Both the position numbers and the translations under genes were made by a program. From Granulicella arctica (GTDB taxonomy: Bacteria; Acidobacteriota; Terriglobia; Terriglobales; Acidobacteriaceae), in contig NZ_JACCCW010000001.1 in the NCBI RefSeq assembly GCF_013410065.1, forward strand, positions 1,111,187 to 1,175,186: a stretch of DNA of 64,000 bases. Direction: 5' to 3'. Shown piece by piece: positions 34,942-43,199 of the stretch. Numbering within the stretch: the stretch's first letter is position 1; each line of letters opens with the position of its first letter. The notes below the pieces were generated by a model that saw only the letters and a list, made by a program, of their open reading frames with translations, made no database searches and was not told the origin of the DNA.

Positions 34942-35673
34942 TCAGCCGAAGGGACTGTCCGCATTCAATGCGAGACCAGCGTTGATATTGCCACCGATCG
35001 CCTTGAGGTGAGTTGCGGCGGCTTTTAGCTTTCCTGCCTTGATCTCGGTTCCGAGGGCACCTAGAGAAGACTTGATCTCCTTCATCTCAACCTCAATGGC
35101 AGAGCCTTCCATCGAGAAGATATGTCCTGTTGCATCCATAAGATGTTTTTCGAAGGAAAGAGGCCAGCAGAAGCCAAGCGAAATCTGTTTGAACTCTACG
35201 AAAAACGTTTTCCACTCATAATGCTTTTCTTTGAATTCCAGGAGAGATGTAACAAAGTTATGGTCTTCAGTTTTTTGCTCACGATGCTCTGGTTGATGGT
35301 GTGTCTCGCTGAGAGTATGCGCGTATGTCTCATTGCGCGGAGCTATGTTGGTTTGATTGTGGACACCTATGCGCGTGTCGTTGGTCGTGCCGTTCACGCG
35401 GTGAACCAGATTGTTGTTGACGGTATGAGTCTCGTTAATCATCACGGTTGCTTTGTGATTCTTCAGGATGTTTTCCGTGAGATTTCCCTCTATCTGATTC
35501 CATTCATCGCCGTGAATGAGCGAGCAATCAATGCCGGTGGTACCGCTCAAAGCTGTGGGTGAAGGCATGGACTTCATGTTGAGCGAGCCGAGGGACGGGG
35601 TCTTGTTATCGGTGGAGGGGTCGAAAGACTGGTTCGAGGTCTTGGGCGCTCCACTAAAGGTGGGGTCAGGCAT
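34942..35673 (-). CDS. VgrG-associated protein with spike-like beta repeats
   Basis: Predicted 243-aa soluble protein encoded 38 nt after vgrG; AGGAGA lies 5 nt before the ATG. Residues about 50-130 show a repeating GN.T..I..N...TV..N.T.TV..N pattern (IEGNLTENILKNHKATVMIN, then ETHTVNNNLVHRVNGTTND). This is the periodic pattern found in the gp5-like beta-helix needle at the C-terminus of many VgrG proteins. The VgrG encoded here ends soon after its OB-fold, so this protein may supply the needle or bind it. The C-terminal part (KLKAAATHLKAIGGNINAG) is also present as a relic at 32588. It could alternatively be a cargo adaptor. Confidence 0.65.
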   Translation of the reverse strand: MPDPTFSGAPKTSNQSFDPSTDNKTPSLGSLNMKSMPSPTALSGTTGIDCSLIHGDEWNQIEGNLTENILKNHKATVMINETHTVNNNLVHRVNGTTNDTRIGVHNQTNIAPRNETYAHTLSETHHQPEHREQKTEDHNFVTSLLEFKEKHYEWKTFFVEFKQISLGFCWPLSFEKHLMDATGHIFSMEGSAIEVEMKEIKSSLGALGTEIKAGKLKAAATHLKAIGGNINAGLALNADSPFG

Positions 35674-35711
35674 AGGGTCTCCTAAGATATAACCATACGT
35701 AAATTGCTCTC

Positions 35712-37268
35712 TTAACCGATCTCACGTGAAAAGAGCTTGCTGCTGATATGCACACGGCCGTTGGGAGCGCTCAGGACGATGTCGCCATCCGAGTGAATGT
35801 GAATTAAATTGCGGCCGGTCTCGTCGGATAGTTCTGTCATGCTGAGCGAGGTGTGCTTGGGTGTAGCCAGGAACACTGTCTCCTGTCCGGGCTTGTCGCT
35901 CAGGTGCAGGCGATTCCCCGACTTGGTAACCAGCCGTTTCACATCGTTGGTCTCGACGTCGGCGCCACGGAAATCATATCGTGGCGCTTGTTGTACGCCG
36001 TTCCAGAGTGAACCGAGGATGACGGGGCGTTCGGGGTCGCCGTCTTCGAAGGCTACGGCTACTTCGTCGCCTACTTCGGGCATGAACATGAAGCCACGGT
36101 CGGGGCCGGCGTGGGGGCTGGTGGCGCGGGCCCAGTGGGTGGAGTTATCGCCCTGCCAGAAGAACTGGACTTTGACGCGGCCCATCTTTTTGGGGTCGTT
36201 GTGATCGACGACGCGGGCGGAGACGACGCCGCTCCAGGTGCGTGTGGCGGGTGGCTGGGGGTTGCGGTACTGCTTCCAGGGGGTGCAGAGGAAGGAGTTG
36301 GAGTAGCCGTTCTTCTCCCAGCGGTGGACGACCTGGATGAGGCCGTAGGTGCCTTTGGCGTCGAGGTCTCCTGCGATGTCGATGGTGTCGCCGGCCTTGA
36401 GCTGCTGGTTGCGGGAGTGGCCGGTTCCGGTGACGCTGCTGCCGATGGAGCGCTGGCTTTCGGAGTGGAGCTGGTCCTGGTAGTCGCCGAGGGTCATGGC
36501 GCGTGCGCGTTGCGGCTCGAAGGCTGCGGGGAGCATTTTTGAGGCGGACTGGACGGCTCCGGTGAGGCGTTCGGCGGAGCTGTAGAACTGGGGTGGGGTG
36601 CTGACGTTGTCGAAGGTGTCGGACTGCATGGCGTGGTGATCGTAGTGGGATCCGCTGACGCCGGTGGGGGCGAGTGTGCCGCGGAGGTGGAAGTCGATGA
36701 GGTCGCCTTCGCCGCGCCATTGCACGGTGGCTCCGCTCTGGAAGGAGTTGAAGATTTCGATGCCGCCCTCTTTGGGGCGGAGCCAGCAGCCGTAGTCGTC
36801 GACGATGCGGTTGAGGAAGGAGTAGTCGGTCTCGCCGTACTGCACGTAGTTGAGGGCTTTGCTGCTGTCGGCGTTGACGCTGACGGAGAGGCTGGCGCGG
36901 CCGGCGACGGTGTTGGCGATGGAGGAGAGGGTTTGCTCGGGGTAGTACTGCTTGTGGGCGGTGACGTCCATGAGATAGCTGGAGCTGACGGCGACGAGCT
37001 GGGCGGTGTAGCTGCCCCAGACCTCGTAGTTCAGGCTGACGTCGTAGATGAAGCCGGAGAAGTGGATGTGCTCGACGCCCTGCTCGTCGGTGGTTTTGAT
37101 CTCGACGACCTGGCCGAGGAAGTCTTCGACGGGAATGCGCTTGTCGTAGGTCTGACGGCAGACGACGGTGCATCGCCAGTGCTGGTTGAGCGCTTGCACG
37201 ATTTCGACGGACGCGAGTAAAGCATCCTGAAGAAGGTTATTGCCTATCTGGATGTGGGGGAGGGACAT
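35712..37268 (-). CDS. vgrG: Type VI secretion spike protein VgrG
   Basis: VgrG forms the trimeric spike at the tip of the T6SS tube. The 518-aa product has the gp27-like barrel domains (about residues 15-330; for example VEIKTTDEQGVEHIHFSGFI, YGETDYSFLNRIVDDYGCWL of which YSFLNRIVDDYGCW is typical). The gp5 OB-fold follows (ARVVDHNDPKKMGRVKVQFF ... MPEVGDEVAVAFEDGDPERP then ILGSLWNG). The C-terminal segment after it is short, without a long beta-helix or effector domain. The ATG at 37268 (MSLPHIQIGN) is chosen; the upstream open frame is A/T-rich and non-conserved. It heads the minus-strand cargo block. Confidence 0.94.
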   Translation of the reverse strand: MSLPHIQIGNNLLQDALLASVEIVQALNQHWRCTVVCRQTYDKRIPVEDFLGQVVEIKTTDEQGVEHIHFSGFIYDVSLNYEVWGSYTAQLVAVSSSYLMDVTAHKQYYPEQTLSSIANTVAGRASLSVSVNADSSKALNYVQYGETDYSFLNRIVDDYGCWLRPKEGGIEIFNSFQSGATVQWRGEGDLIDFHLRGTLAPTGVSGSHYDHHAMQSDTFDNVSTPPQFYSSAERLTGAVQSASKMLPAAFEPQRARAMTLGDYQDQLHSESQRSIGSSVTGTGHSRNQQLKAGDTIDIAGDLDAKGTYGLIQVVHRWEKNGYSNSFLCTPWKQYRNPQPPATRTWSGVVSARVVDHNDPKKMGRVKVQFFWQGDNSTHWARATSPHAGPDRGFMFMPEVGDEVAVAFEDGDPERPVILGSLWNGVQQAPRYDFRGADVETNDVKRLVTKSGNRLHLSDKPGQETVFLATPKHTSLSMTELSDETGRNLIHIHSDGDIVLSAPNGRVHISSKLFSREIG

Positions 37269-37496
37269 GGGGGAAGGATTCCTGGAGTACGTGATTGGCC
37301 CGAATAAGTGATTGGTTGAGGCAGAGAGGTGTTGCATGGAACAGCAGTGGAACAGGAGTATTGGAACATTAAGTTCGATGCAATGGAATCTTACTTTATG
37401 TGATTCTTTTGTTTGCTTCGGGATGGTTATTTTATTGCGCTTAAAAATAAGCGCTGTGATGGGATGTGCGGGGTGTGATTTTTGGTTGTATGGGGT

Positions 37497-37652
37497 AGGA
37501 ACAAACAAGGGCAACAGCAAGAGCAACCGCAGGTCCTTCGACTGCGCTCCGCTCCGCTCAGGATGACAGTTTTTTGGGGGAGGGTGAAGTTGAAAACAAG
37601 CAACGGCAAGGGCAACCGCAGGTCCTTCGGCTTCGCTCAGGATGACAGTTTT
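37497..37652 (-). repeat. Family A repeat, two reversed copies
   Basis: Cores near 37525-37570 and 37612-37650, between vgrG and the kinase gene. The second is the short form lacking the middle block. Confidence 0.88.
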
Positions 37653-37687
37653 TTTGGGGTGGGGTGGGTGAGAGGTTTTGAAGACGG

Positions 37688-38674
37688 TTAGCGGAAGGAG
37701 AGGCGGCGGCGGGGTGGGGTTGGTTGGGGTTCGGACTCGATCTCTGGGTGGAGGGAGGGTGCGGGTGGGTAGTGGGTGAGGGTGCGGAGGGCTTGCTGGA
37801 GTTTGATGGGGTCGGCGAAGCGTTCGGCGGGGGAGAGGGCGAGCAGGGATTGGAGCAGGGGCTGGATGCCGGGGTGTTTGCGCAGGAGGGGGTGGGCGAG
37901 GGAGCGGGATGGGCTGAGGTGGTTGCGCTCGATCTGGGCGATGGTGTCTTCGGAGTTCCCGATGCCTGGGCGGAAGGCGGCTTCGCCGGTGAGGAGCTCG
38001 TAGAGGATGGCGCCGAGGGCGTAGAGGTCGCTGCGGATGTCGATGGGTTCGTTGAGGATGCGCTCGGGGCTCATGTAGAGCGGGGTTCCTGGGCGCGGGG
38101 TGGTGGTGGGGGGCAGGACGGGATGTTTGGGCGAGAGGCTGGTGCTGGCTAGTCCGAAGTCTACGAGGATGAACTGGCCGAACTCGTTGAGGCGGATGTT
38201 GCCGGGGGTGAGGTCGCAGTGGAGGACACCGTTGTTCCAGGCGTAGAGCAGGGCTTCGTTGACCTGGATGGTGGCGAGCATGGCGTCGTGGAAGGAGAAG
38301 GGGCCGGTGCGGGCGAGGAGGTGGTCGAGGTCTTCGCCGCGGATGTAGGGCATGAGGAGGTAGTGGAGGCCGTCGCCTTCGCCGATGTCGAGGACGGGGG
38401 CGATGTTGGGGTGACCGGCGAGGCGGGCGCAGAGGAGGCCTTCGCGGCGGAAGCGGGCGAGGAGCTCGGGCTGCTCGGCGAGCGCGGGATGCAGGACTTT
38501 GACGGCGAAGAGGCCATGGTGGATGCGGTGGCGGACGAGGTAGACGCTGGCCATGCCGCCGATGCCGATGAGGCGGAGCACGAGGTATCGGCCGGCGAGG
38601 AGGATGGAGAGGCGGGCGGCGATGTCCTGGGTGTCGAGCGGGATTTCGGCGGGCTGGGTGGCGGTGTCGATCAT
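37688..38674 (-). CDS. Serine/threonine protein kinase (T6SS/ubiquitin-like locus)
   Basis: Predicted 328-aa soluble Hanks-type kinase. Visible elements: glycine loop GIGGMASVY (about 37-45), ATP lysine in AVKV (K59), alpha-C Glu (E78), catalytic loop LHCDLTPGN (D154, N159), DFG (172-174) and GTPLYMSPER. The loop has HCD rather than HRD and Thr where most kinases have Lys, as in some non-RD bacterial kinases, so activity is likely but not certain. No membrane segment or sensor domain follows; the tail is Pro-rich. Its start overlaps the E2-like gene stop (ATGA), tying it to the conjugation genes. Likely partners are the FHA proteins and PP2C encoded in this locus. Confidence 0.93.
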   Translation of the reverse strand: MIDTATQPAEIPLDTQDIAARLSILLAGRYLVLRLIGIGGMASVYLVRHRIHHGLFAVKVLHPALAEQPELLARFRREGLLCARLAGHPNIAPVLDIGEGDGLHYLLMPYIRGEDLDHLLARTGPFSFHDAMLATIQVNEALLYAWNNGVLHCDLTPGNIRLNEFGQFILVDFGLASTSLSPKHPVLPPTTTPRPGTPLYMSPERILNEPIDIRSDLYALGAILYELLTGEAAFRPGIGNSEDTIAQIERNHLSPSRSLAHPLLRKHPGIQPLLQSLLALSPAERFADPIKLQQALRTLTHYPPAPSLHPEIESEPQPTPPRRRLSFR

Positions 38675-39201
38675 GAGAGCCGCCGCCGGAGGGGTGGTGG
38701 TGCGGTCTGCCAGGCTTCGGCGTGGACGGGGACGAAGGGTGTGGAGGCGAGGGGGAGATGTTCGCGGATGTTGGGTTGCTGGTACCAGAGCAGGGCTGCG
38801 GGCTGCATGACGTGTTCGGGGTCGGTGTTGAGGAGGGTCCAGTTGAGGACGCGCTGAAGCTGGGAGAGGGTTTGCTCGAGGGTGGTCTGGATGCGGTGTT
38901 TGGTCCAGAGGCAGACGAAGCCGGTGTCCGGATGGACGTTGGGATGGAAGACCGGGGTGTCGAGATAGACCTCTACGGGCATGCTGGGATAGTAGCGCGG
39001 AAAGGTGACGCGGAGGTGATGGGTGTGGTGGATCGCTGCGCCGGGATTGGCTGGATTGGCAGGGGCTTCGAGGAGGGCGGGGAGGTGGGTGGCTGTGATG
39101 GCGAAGGAGTCGGGATGGCGCGTGAGTTGCAGCCGGCCGGGGTTGGCCTGCTGCAAGGCTTCGAGGAGAAGCCACTCGTTCTCGATTCGGCGTGCGCGCA
39201 T
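38671..39201 (-). CDS. E2-like ubiquitin-conjugating enzyme fold protein
   Basis: Predicted 176-aa protein with the core of a ubiquitin-conjugating (UBC) domain. FPRYYPSMPVEVYLDTP (about 67-83) matches the E2 strand region ending in YP..P. Then FHPNVHPDTGFVCLW supplies the HPN triad (86-88), including the oxyanion Asn, and a Cys at 97 in the position of the E2 catalytic Cys, nine residues after the Asn (eight in typical eukaryotic E2s). LQRVLNWTLLNTDPEHVMQPAA would be the following helix. In E2s this Cys carries ubiquitin as a thioester. It is encoded between the ubiquitin-like protein and the kinase. Family placement is by motif; an inactive RWD-like fold is the main alternative. Confidence 0.8.
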   Translation of the reverse strand: MRARRIENEWLLLEALQQANPGRLQLTRHPDSFAITATHLPALLEAPANPANPGAAIHHTHHLRVTFPRYYPSMPVEVYLDTPVFHPNVHPDTGFVCLWTKHRIQTTLEQTLSQLQRVLNWTLLNTDPEHVMQPAALLWYQQPNIREHLPLASTPFVPVHAEAWQTAPPPLRRRLS

Positions 39202-39233
39202 GGTGAGGGGTCCGTTGGTTTCTGGTGGCGCGG

Positions 39234-39494
39234 TCAGCCGTTGGTGGAGATGGTGGAGACGCGGAGGACGTCGTTGGGGCGGACTCCCTGGCTGGGGAGC
39301 GGGAGGGAGAAGTCGAGGCTCTGGCTGTTCCAGTTGACCTCGGGCTCGCCGTCGCCCTGGAGGACATCGCCGCGCTCGCGGAGATCGAAGAGGATTTCGT
39401 CGAGGACGACGCTGAGGTTCTCGTCTTCGTCGATATCGACGTTGTATTTGGTCTCACCGCGGACGGTGTCGAAGTACATCTGATATTTAGCCAT
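39234..39494 (-). CDS. Ubiquitin-like beta-grasp protein
   Basis: Predicted 86-aa protein with beta-grasp character: a first hairpin (KYQMYFDTVRGETKYNVDID), a helix (SVVLDEILFDLRERG), then strands, and a C-terminal stretch VRPNDVLRVSTISTNG ending in Gly86. Placement between E2-like and RING-like genes, small acidic size and a C-terminal glycine point to a conjugated modifier of the YukD/ubiquitin-like type. The tail is NG rather than GG, and a GG-processing step is not indicated. It starts 5 nt after the RING-like gene's stop codon, with no clear ribosome site, so translational coupling is probable. Confidence 0.68.
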   Translation of the reverse strand: MAKYQMYFDTVRGETKYNVDIDEDENLSVVLDEILFDLRERGDVLQGDGEPEVNWNSQSLDFSLPLPSQGVRPNDVLRVSTISTNG

Positions 39495-39499
39495 GGCGT

Positions 39500-40231
39500 T
39501 TACTCGTGTTGGTGCGATGGTCGTGCGTCATTGTAGGACGAGGCGATCTGTTGCAGGGAGTCTGGAAGATCGGGGATCGTCCAGCTGCAACGGGCGCACT
39601 CGCCATTCAGATTATCCCAGCAGTCGCGACATTGCAGGCGGCGGCAGCGTCCGCAGTGGCGGAGGTCGGACTGTTCGAAGGAGGCCATGCAGACCTGGCA
39701 GCGTCCCTGGGTGGCTTCGGGGCCGAGGGTGCGGTCCCACCACTGCTTCTGGGCAGAGAGGAGGGGGACGCGGTGTTCGACGCAGAGCTGGCAGCGGCGG
39801 TGCTCGAAGCTCCAGCAGCTTTCGTCGCAGACGACGAGGGCGCAGCGGGGGCAGGTGAAGGTGAGGGCTCCGGGGCTGAGGCGGCGGGTGCAGAGGCCGC
39901 AGCGGCGGCGGTTCAGGGTTTGGAGGACGACGATGGTTCCGCTTGCGAGGATGGTGAGGGGCGCGGCTAGCCAGGAGAGGGAGCTGAGCGGGTGCTCGAG
40001 CGAAGTGATGCCGATCCCGAGGAGGGAGCAGCCGCCGAGGAGCAGGGGGAGGAGCCAGGCGGGACGCTCGAGGAGGGAGAAGAAACGGGCGGCGAAGGTG
40101 CCGAGGAGGCCGATCAGGGCTCCACAGATACAGGCTGCGATGGGGCCTCCGATGGCTCCGAGAAACTGCGCTGAGACCCAGAGGAGGACAAATCCAAATA
40201 GCAGGCCGGTCTGATGGAGGCGGGAGCTCAT
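39500..40231 (-). CDS. Membrane protein with two RING-like zinc modules
   Basis: Predicted 243-aa protein with about four membrane segments (residues about 8-105) and a cytoplasmic C-terminus bearing two cysteine-rich modules. Module 1 uses C111, C114, C127, C130, C135, C139, C147 and C150. Module 2 uses C178, C181, C193, C196, C201, C204, C212 and C215, a regular pattern of four CxxC pairs. Such eight-ligand patterns fit RING or other binuclear treble-clef folds. Next to E2-like and ubiquitin-like genes, an E3-like ligase or scaffold role is the natural inference. No experimental family link can be claimed. It is the first gene of the RING-Ubl-E2-kinase set. Confidence 0.75.
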   Translation of the reverse strand: MSSRLHQTGLLFGFVLLWVSAQFLGAIGGPIAACICGALIGLLGTFAARFFSLLERPAWLLPLLLGGCSLLGIGITSLEHPLSSLSWLAAPLTILASGTIVVLQTLNRRRCGLCTRRLSPGALTFTCPRCALVVCDESCWSFEHRRCQLCVEHRVPLLSAQKQWWDRTLGPEATQGRCQVCMASFEQSDLRHCGRCRRLQCRDCWDNLNGECARCSWTIPDLPDSLQQIASSYNDARPSHQHE

Positions 40232-40313
40232 TCTTGAACAGCATAGCTGGTGTGGGGGTTGGGGATGTAAAAACTGGTCACGGCAAGGGCAAAAACCAAT
40301 GCAGGTTCTTCGA

Positions 40314-40775
40314 CTAGCTGAGCTCGACTTCCGTGGAAATTTCTTTCTTTGAGTGGCTTGCTTTGACTGCTGCCCGGAGCACTTTCCTGCGGCGCTCCAG
40401 AGTCTCCTCGGCGTCTGGCGCGGTGAGGACTACTGTTTCGATGTGTTTGCAGAAGTCTGGTTCGCCGCTGGCGGTTCGCAGCTCGGCGAGGTAGGGGTGA
40501 ATTTTGCTGAATGTTGCAAAGATTTCGTCATGTGCGGCGCGGAAGGTATCTGCTTCGATTGCGCCGGTTGTTACCAGAGAGGCGGCCATGTTCCAGTAGC
40601 TCAGGACCATTCGAAACGCGGCATTGTGTTCGCTACGAACGAATGCGACGAGTTCGGCGAAGCTGTCTGGATTGAATTCACGTAAGAACCAGTCGCGTGC
40701 TTTGCGCAGCGTAGGCTCGCGCCGGAGTTCGAAGAGTTTAAGGTTCAGTTCGGCGTTCTCGAAAGGCGTTGGCAT
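40314..40775 (-). CDS. Hypothetical protein, 153 aa
   Basis: The ATG at 40775 has GAGGT 6 nt upstream; an open frame 34 codons longer lacks support. The predicted protein is all-helical and charged (NAELNLKLFELRREPTLRKARDWF type N-terminus, of which LFELRREPTLRKARDWF is striking), without membrane segments. I do not recognise the family. Its last codons and stop abut a remnant of a reversed family A repeat (GCAGGTTCTTCGA, about 40301-40313), so the C-terminus may have been altered. It lies between the conjugation genes and a hydrolase gene on the same strand; membership in the system is uncertain. Confidence 0.65.
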   Translation of the reverse strand: MPTPFENAELNLKLFELRREPTLRKARDWFLREFNPDSFAELVAFVRSEHNAAFRMVLSYWNMAASLVTTGAIEADTFRAAHDEIFATFSKIHPYLAELRTASGEPDFCKHIETVVLTAPDAEETLERRRKVLRAAVKASHSKKEISTEVELS

Positions 40776-40854
40776 TGGTAAACCTCGACGAGTAATCGTA
40801 CCTCCGGGGGGTGAGAAGCGAAATATGCGAATGTTGCGTTGGCACTTTTCAGGG

Positions 40855-41790
40855 CTACAGGCTGCCAATAAAGGCATTCATATCGCGCAGAACGTCAGCT
40901 TCGTTGGCCTGGAAAACGTAGTGATTGGAGTTGGGGATGCGGATAATTTTCGCCTGGGGGACCTGTGTTTCAAAGGCCTTTACCTGGTTCTCCATGGTGC
41001 GTAAGTGGTCAGGCGAATGGGGAATGTTGAAGATGGCCAGTACGGGAAGATGGATCTGAGTGTATTTTTTCTGGCCATCGAGCATCGCTACACTGATGGG
41101 GTTGTTGATCGGATGAGGTAGAGAGGTGGTGGAAAGATCGTCCTTTCGCTGCTGCAGTACTTGTTCAAGTTGGCGGGTCATGGTGAGTAGCTCATCGAGC
41201 TGTTTGCGGTCACTGGGGAGTGTGCCAGGATGCAATTGCTCGAGTTTGTTTCGCATCTCGATGGCATCCAGCACGAGGTCGCCGTGGGCTTTGTCGTACA
41301 GGGCATAGGGATAGCCGGCGTCGATGTAGATAAGGGCGGCGATCTTTTCCGGGTGACGGGTTGCAACGGAGCTGAGCTCTTCGCCCGCTAGAGAATGCCC
41401 GGCGAGGACGGGATGCTCGAGTTTGAGTGCGTCGATGACGGTTACGACATCGTCTCCGAGCCGATCGGCAGAGTAGTTTGCCGTTACAGGAGAGGGAGCG
41501 TCTGAAGCTCCAAAGCCGCGGGTGGTGATCCCGTAGACGTGATGGGTGGGGGTGAGCTTTACGGCCAATTTATCGAAGACGTGGGCGGTGTCTCCGAGGC
41601 CGGGGAGCAGAATGAGTGGGCGCCCGGAGCCTCCCCAATCGATTACTTCGAGCTTTACACCCTTCTCTACGTTGATGAAGCGGATTTTGTGGGGCGTGGG
41701 ATCGATCTGCGTCCCGGCGGTGCTTTGGGCGTGAAGAGCTGCGGCACAAGAAAGGCTGATGGCGACGGTCCAGAGCTTTAAGTGGTTCAT
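40855..41790 (-). CDS. Exported alpha/beta hydrolase
   Basis: Predicted 311-aa protein with a signal peptide (MNHLKLWTVAISLSCAAALHAQ) and an alpha/beta-hydrolase domain. It has the oxyanion strand PLILLPGLGDTAHVF, the nucleophile elbow AGHSLAGEE (Ser), an acid after LPVLAIFNIP and the catalytic His in NSNHYVF. Esterase, lipase or haloalkane-type chemistry is possible; the substrate is not predictable. AGGAGAG precedes the ATG. It lies between the E1-like gene and the rest of the conjugation cluster on the same strand. Its signal peptide makes direct participation in cytoplasmic conjugation unlikely. Confidence 0.9.
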   Translation of the reverse strand: MNHLKLWTVAISLSCAAALHAQSTAGTQIDPTPHKIRFINVEKGVKLEVIDWGGSGRPLILLPGLGDTAHVFDKLAVKLTPTHHVYGITTRGFGASDAPSPVTANYSADRLGDDVVTVIDALKLEHPVLAGHSLAGEELSSVATRHPEKIAALIYIDAGYPYALYDKAHGDLVLDAIEMRNKLEQLHPGTLPSDRKQLDELLTMTRQLEQVLQQRKDDLSTTSLPHPINNPISVAMLDGQKKYTQIHLPVLAIFNIPHSPDHLRTMENQVKAFETQVPQAKIIRIPNSNHYVFQANEADVLRDMNAFIGSL

Positions 41791-41848
41791 TCACGCTCTC
41801 CTTCGATCTTTTGACAGTGCGTTATGGTGATCGGTTAGGACGGGCTTT

Positions 41849-41893
41849 TAGAAGCAACCGCAGGTCCTTCGACTTCGCTCAGGATGACAGATT
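41849..41893 (-). repeat. Family A repeat, short reversed copy
   Basis: AAGCAACCGCAGGTCCTTCG then ACTTCGCTCAGGATGACAGA, without the variable middle block. Confidence 0.88.
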
Positions 41894-41909
41894 TGGTGGG
41901 GTTGGGTGT

Positions 41910-43076
41910 TCAGGATGAGGGTTTTTGTTGGCGGCGTAGGGTGAAGAGATGGTTTGGGGGGAGGTTGAGTTGGTTGGGGGTGAGGAGGGCGGCGGGGTCG
42001 GAGGGGGTGATGGTGGTGAGGGTTTCGATGGAGTGGAGGTGTGAGCCTGTGGCTCCGCAGTGGGGGCAGGTGAGGCGGCGGCGGAGGGTGGCGACTCGGG
42101 CGATGGGGCTCCAGCGGTGTTGGCAGGTGGTGCAACGGGCCTGGAGGCAGATGGGCCAGTCGAGCTCGAGGATGCGGGGTGGGGGGAGGGTGCCGAGGGT
42201 TTCGGTTTCGAGGGACTCTTTAATAGACACAGTGTCCATATTAAGGAGAGGGGCTAAATCTGCTGAGGGGTTGGGTTCGTGCCAGGGGCAGTCGGCGCTG
42301 CGGGGGATGGTGAAGGAGGTCCAGGTGGTTTGCGGGAGGGTGAGGGAGAGCTCCCAGGCGCGGGCTTCGGCGGGGGTGTCGGGGGTGAGAAGGAGGCGCA
42401 GGCCGAGGTCTACCTGGAGGGCGGCGACGATGGAGGCCATGGTGGGGGTGCTGGGGAGGGTGGTGGGGTCGGGTGCGGGTGCGGAGCAGCTTTGCGAGGC
42501 GGAGAGGGCGAGGGAGAGGAGCTCGGCTCGGCGGGCGGCGGTGAGCTGGCAGAGGTAGCAGGCGGCGGTAGTGCTGGACTCGTTTGGGGCGGGGAACCAG
42601 GCTACTCGGCCGGCCCAGAAGGCACGGCCTTTGAGGCCGGCGTCCATGACGGGGAGGTGGAGGCGATGGGCGGCGTAGGTGGTCTCGACGCGGGCCAGGG
42701 CGTTGTCGGTGCAGGAGAAGAGGAGGTTGCAGGGCTGGAGGTGGCCGAAGCCGATGTCGGCGATCTCATGGGGGAGCGGGAGCCAGGCGGTGTCGGGGAA
42801 GTGGGGGGCGAGGGCTTCGGCGAGGACGTTGGCTTTGGGGCGTCCGAGGGTGTTGGGGGCGCGGAGGTAGGGGCTGTGGGTGAGGTTGGTGGGCTCGACG
42901 CGGTCGTGGTCGATGAGGAGGACGGAGCCTACGCCGAGGAGGCCGAGGAGGCGGGCGGCTTCGGCGCCGAGGGCTCCGCAGCCGATGACGGCGACGCGGA
43001 GGGCTGCGACCTGCTGGCGGGTGAAGGTGGTTTGTTCGAGGCGGCTGTAGTCGACCGGGTTGTTGAAGTCGGGCAT
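41910..43076 (-). CDS. E1-like (ThiF/MoeB/HesA family) adenylating enzyme with C-terminal zinc ribbon
   Basis: Predicted 388-aa protein. An N-terminal Rossmann domain has VIGCGALGAEAARLLGLLGV (GxGxxG at 32-37), LIDHDRVEPTNL (D56, D58) and GRPKANV (K81), then CTDN (D124), the classic ATP-binding set of E1/ThiF enzymes that adenylate the C-terminus of ubiquitin-like proteins. The usual Arg-Gln after NL is replaced by Thr-His. ACYLCQL (C173, C176) lies where E1 enzymes carry a CxxC or catalytic Cys. The C-terminal part has CTTCQHRW ... CPHCGA, a zinc ribbon. It is encoded on the same strand upstream of the RING-Ubl-E2-kinase set, so it is the probable activating enzyme for that Ubl. Confidence 0.87.
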   Translation of the reverse strand: MPDFNNPVDYSRLEQTTFTRQQVAALRVAVIGCGALGAEAARLLGLLGVGSVLLIDHDRVEPTNLTHSPYLRAPNTLGRPKANVLAEALAPHFPDTAWLPLPHEIADIGFGHLQPCNLLFSCTDNALARVETTYAAHRLHLPVMDAGLKGRAFWAGRVAWFPAPNESSTTAACYLCQLTAARRAELLSLALSASQSCSAPAPDPTTLPSTPTMASIVAALQVDLGLRLLLTPDTPAEARAWELSLTLPQTTWTSFTIPRSADCPWHEPNPSADLAPLLNMDTVSIKESLETETLGTLPPPRILELDWPICLQARCTTCQHRWSPIARVATLRRRLTCPHCGATGSHLHSIETLTTITPSDPAALLTPNQLNLPPNHLFTLRRQQKPSS

Positions 43077-43199
43077 GGAGGACGATGTTTTGCTATTGAT
43101 AAAGATGTTTTGCTATTAGTAGCAGCAAGTGGGCGGTTACCGTTTATTTGTTTTCGCGTGCTAGTATTTTTTTGCGATTGAATCGCATCAGTAGAGATT
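43077..43199. promoter_or_regulatory. Divergent promoter region with a 14-bp direct repeat
   Basis: This 123-bp gap separates the E1-like operon (-) from the T6SS operon (+). GATGTTTTGCTATT occurs at 43084-43097 and again at 43104-43117, a 20-bp period, about two helical turns. That is the geometry of tandem operator half-sites. The region is much richer in A/T than its flanks (CGTTTATTTGTTTTCGCG, CTAGTATTTTTTTG). Confidence 0.5.

Noticed and set aside
38675..39457. In-frame 5' extension of the kinase gene across the E2-like and Ubl genes
   Set aside because: The extension is Ser/Pro/Arg-rich shadow sequence; the E2 and Ubl frames have recognisable motifs and the kinase ATG overlaps the E2 stop.
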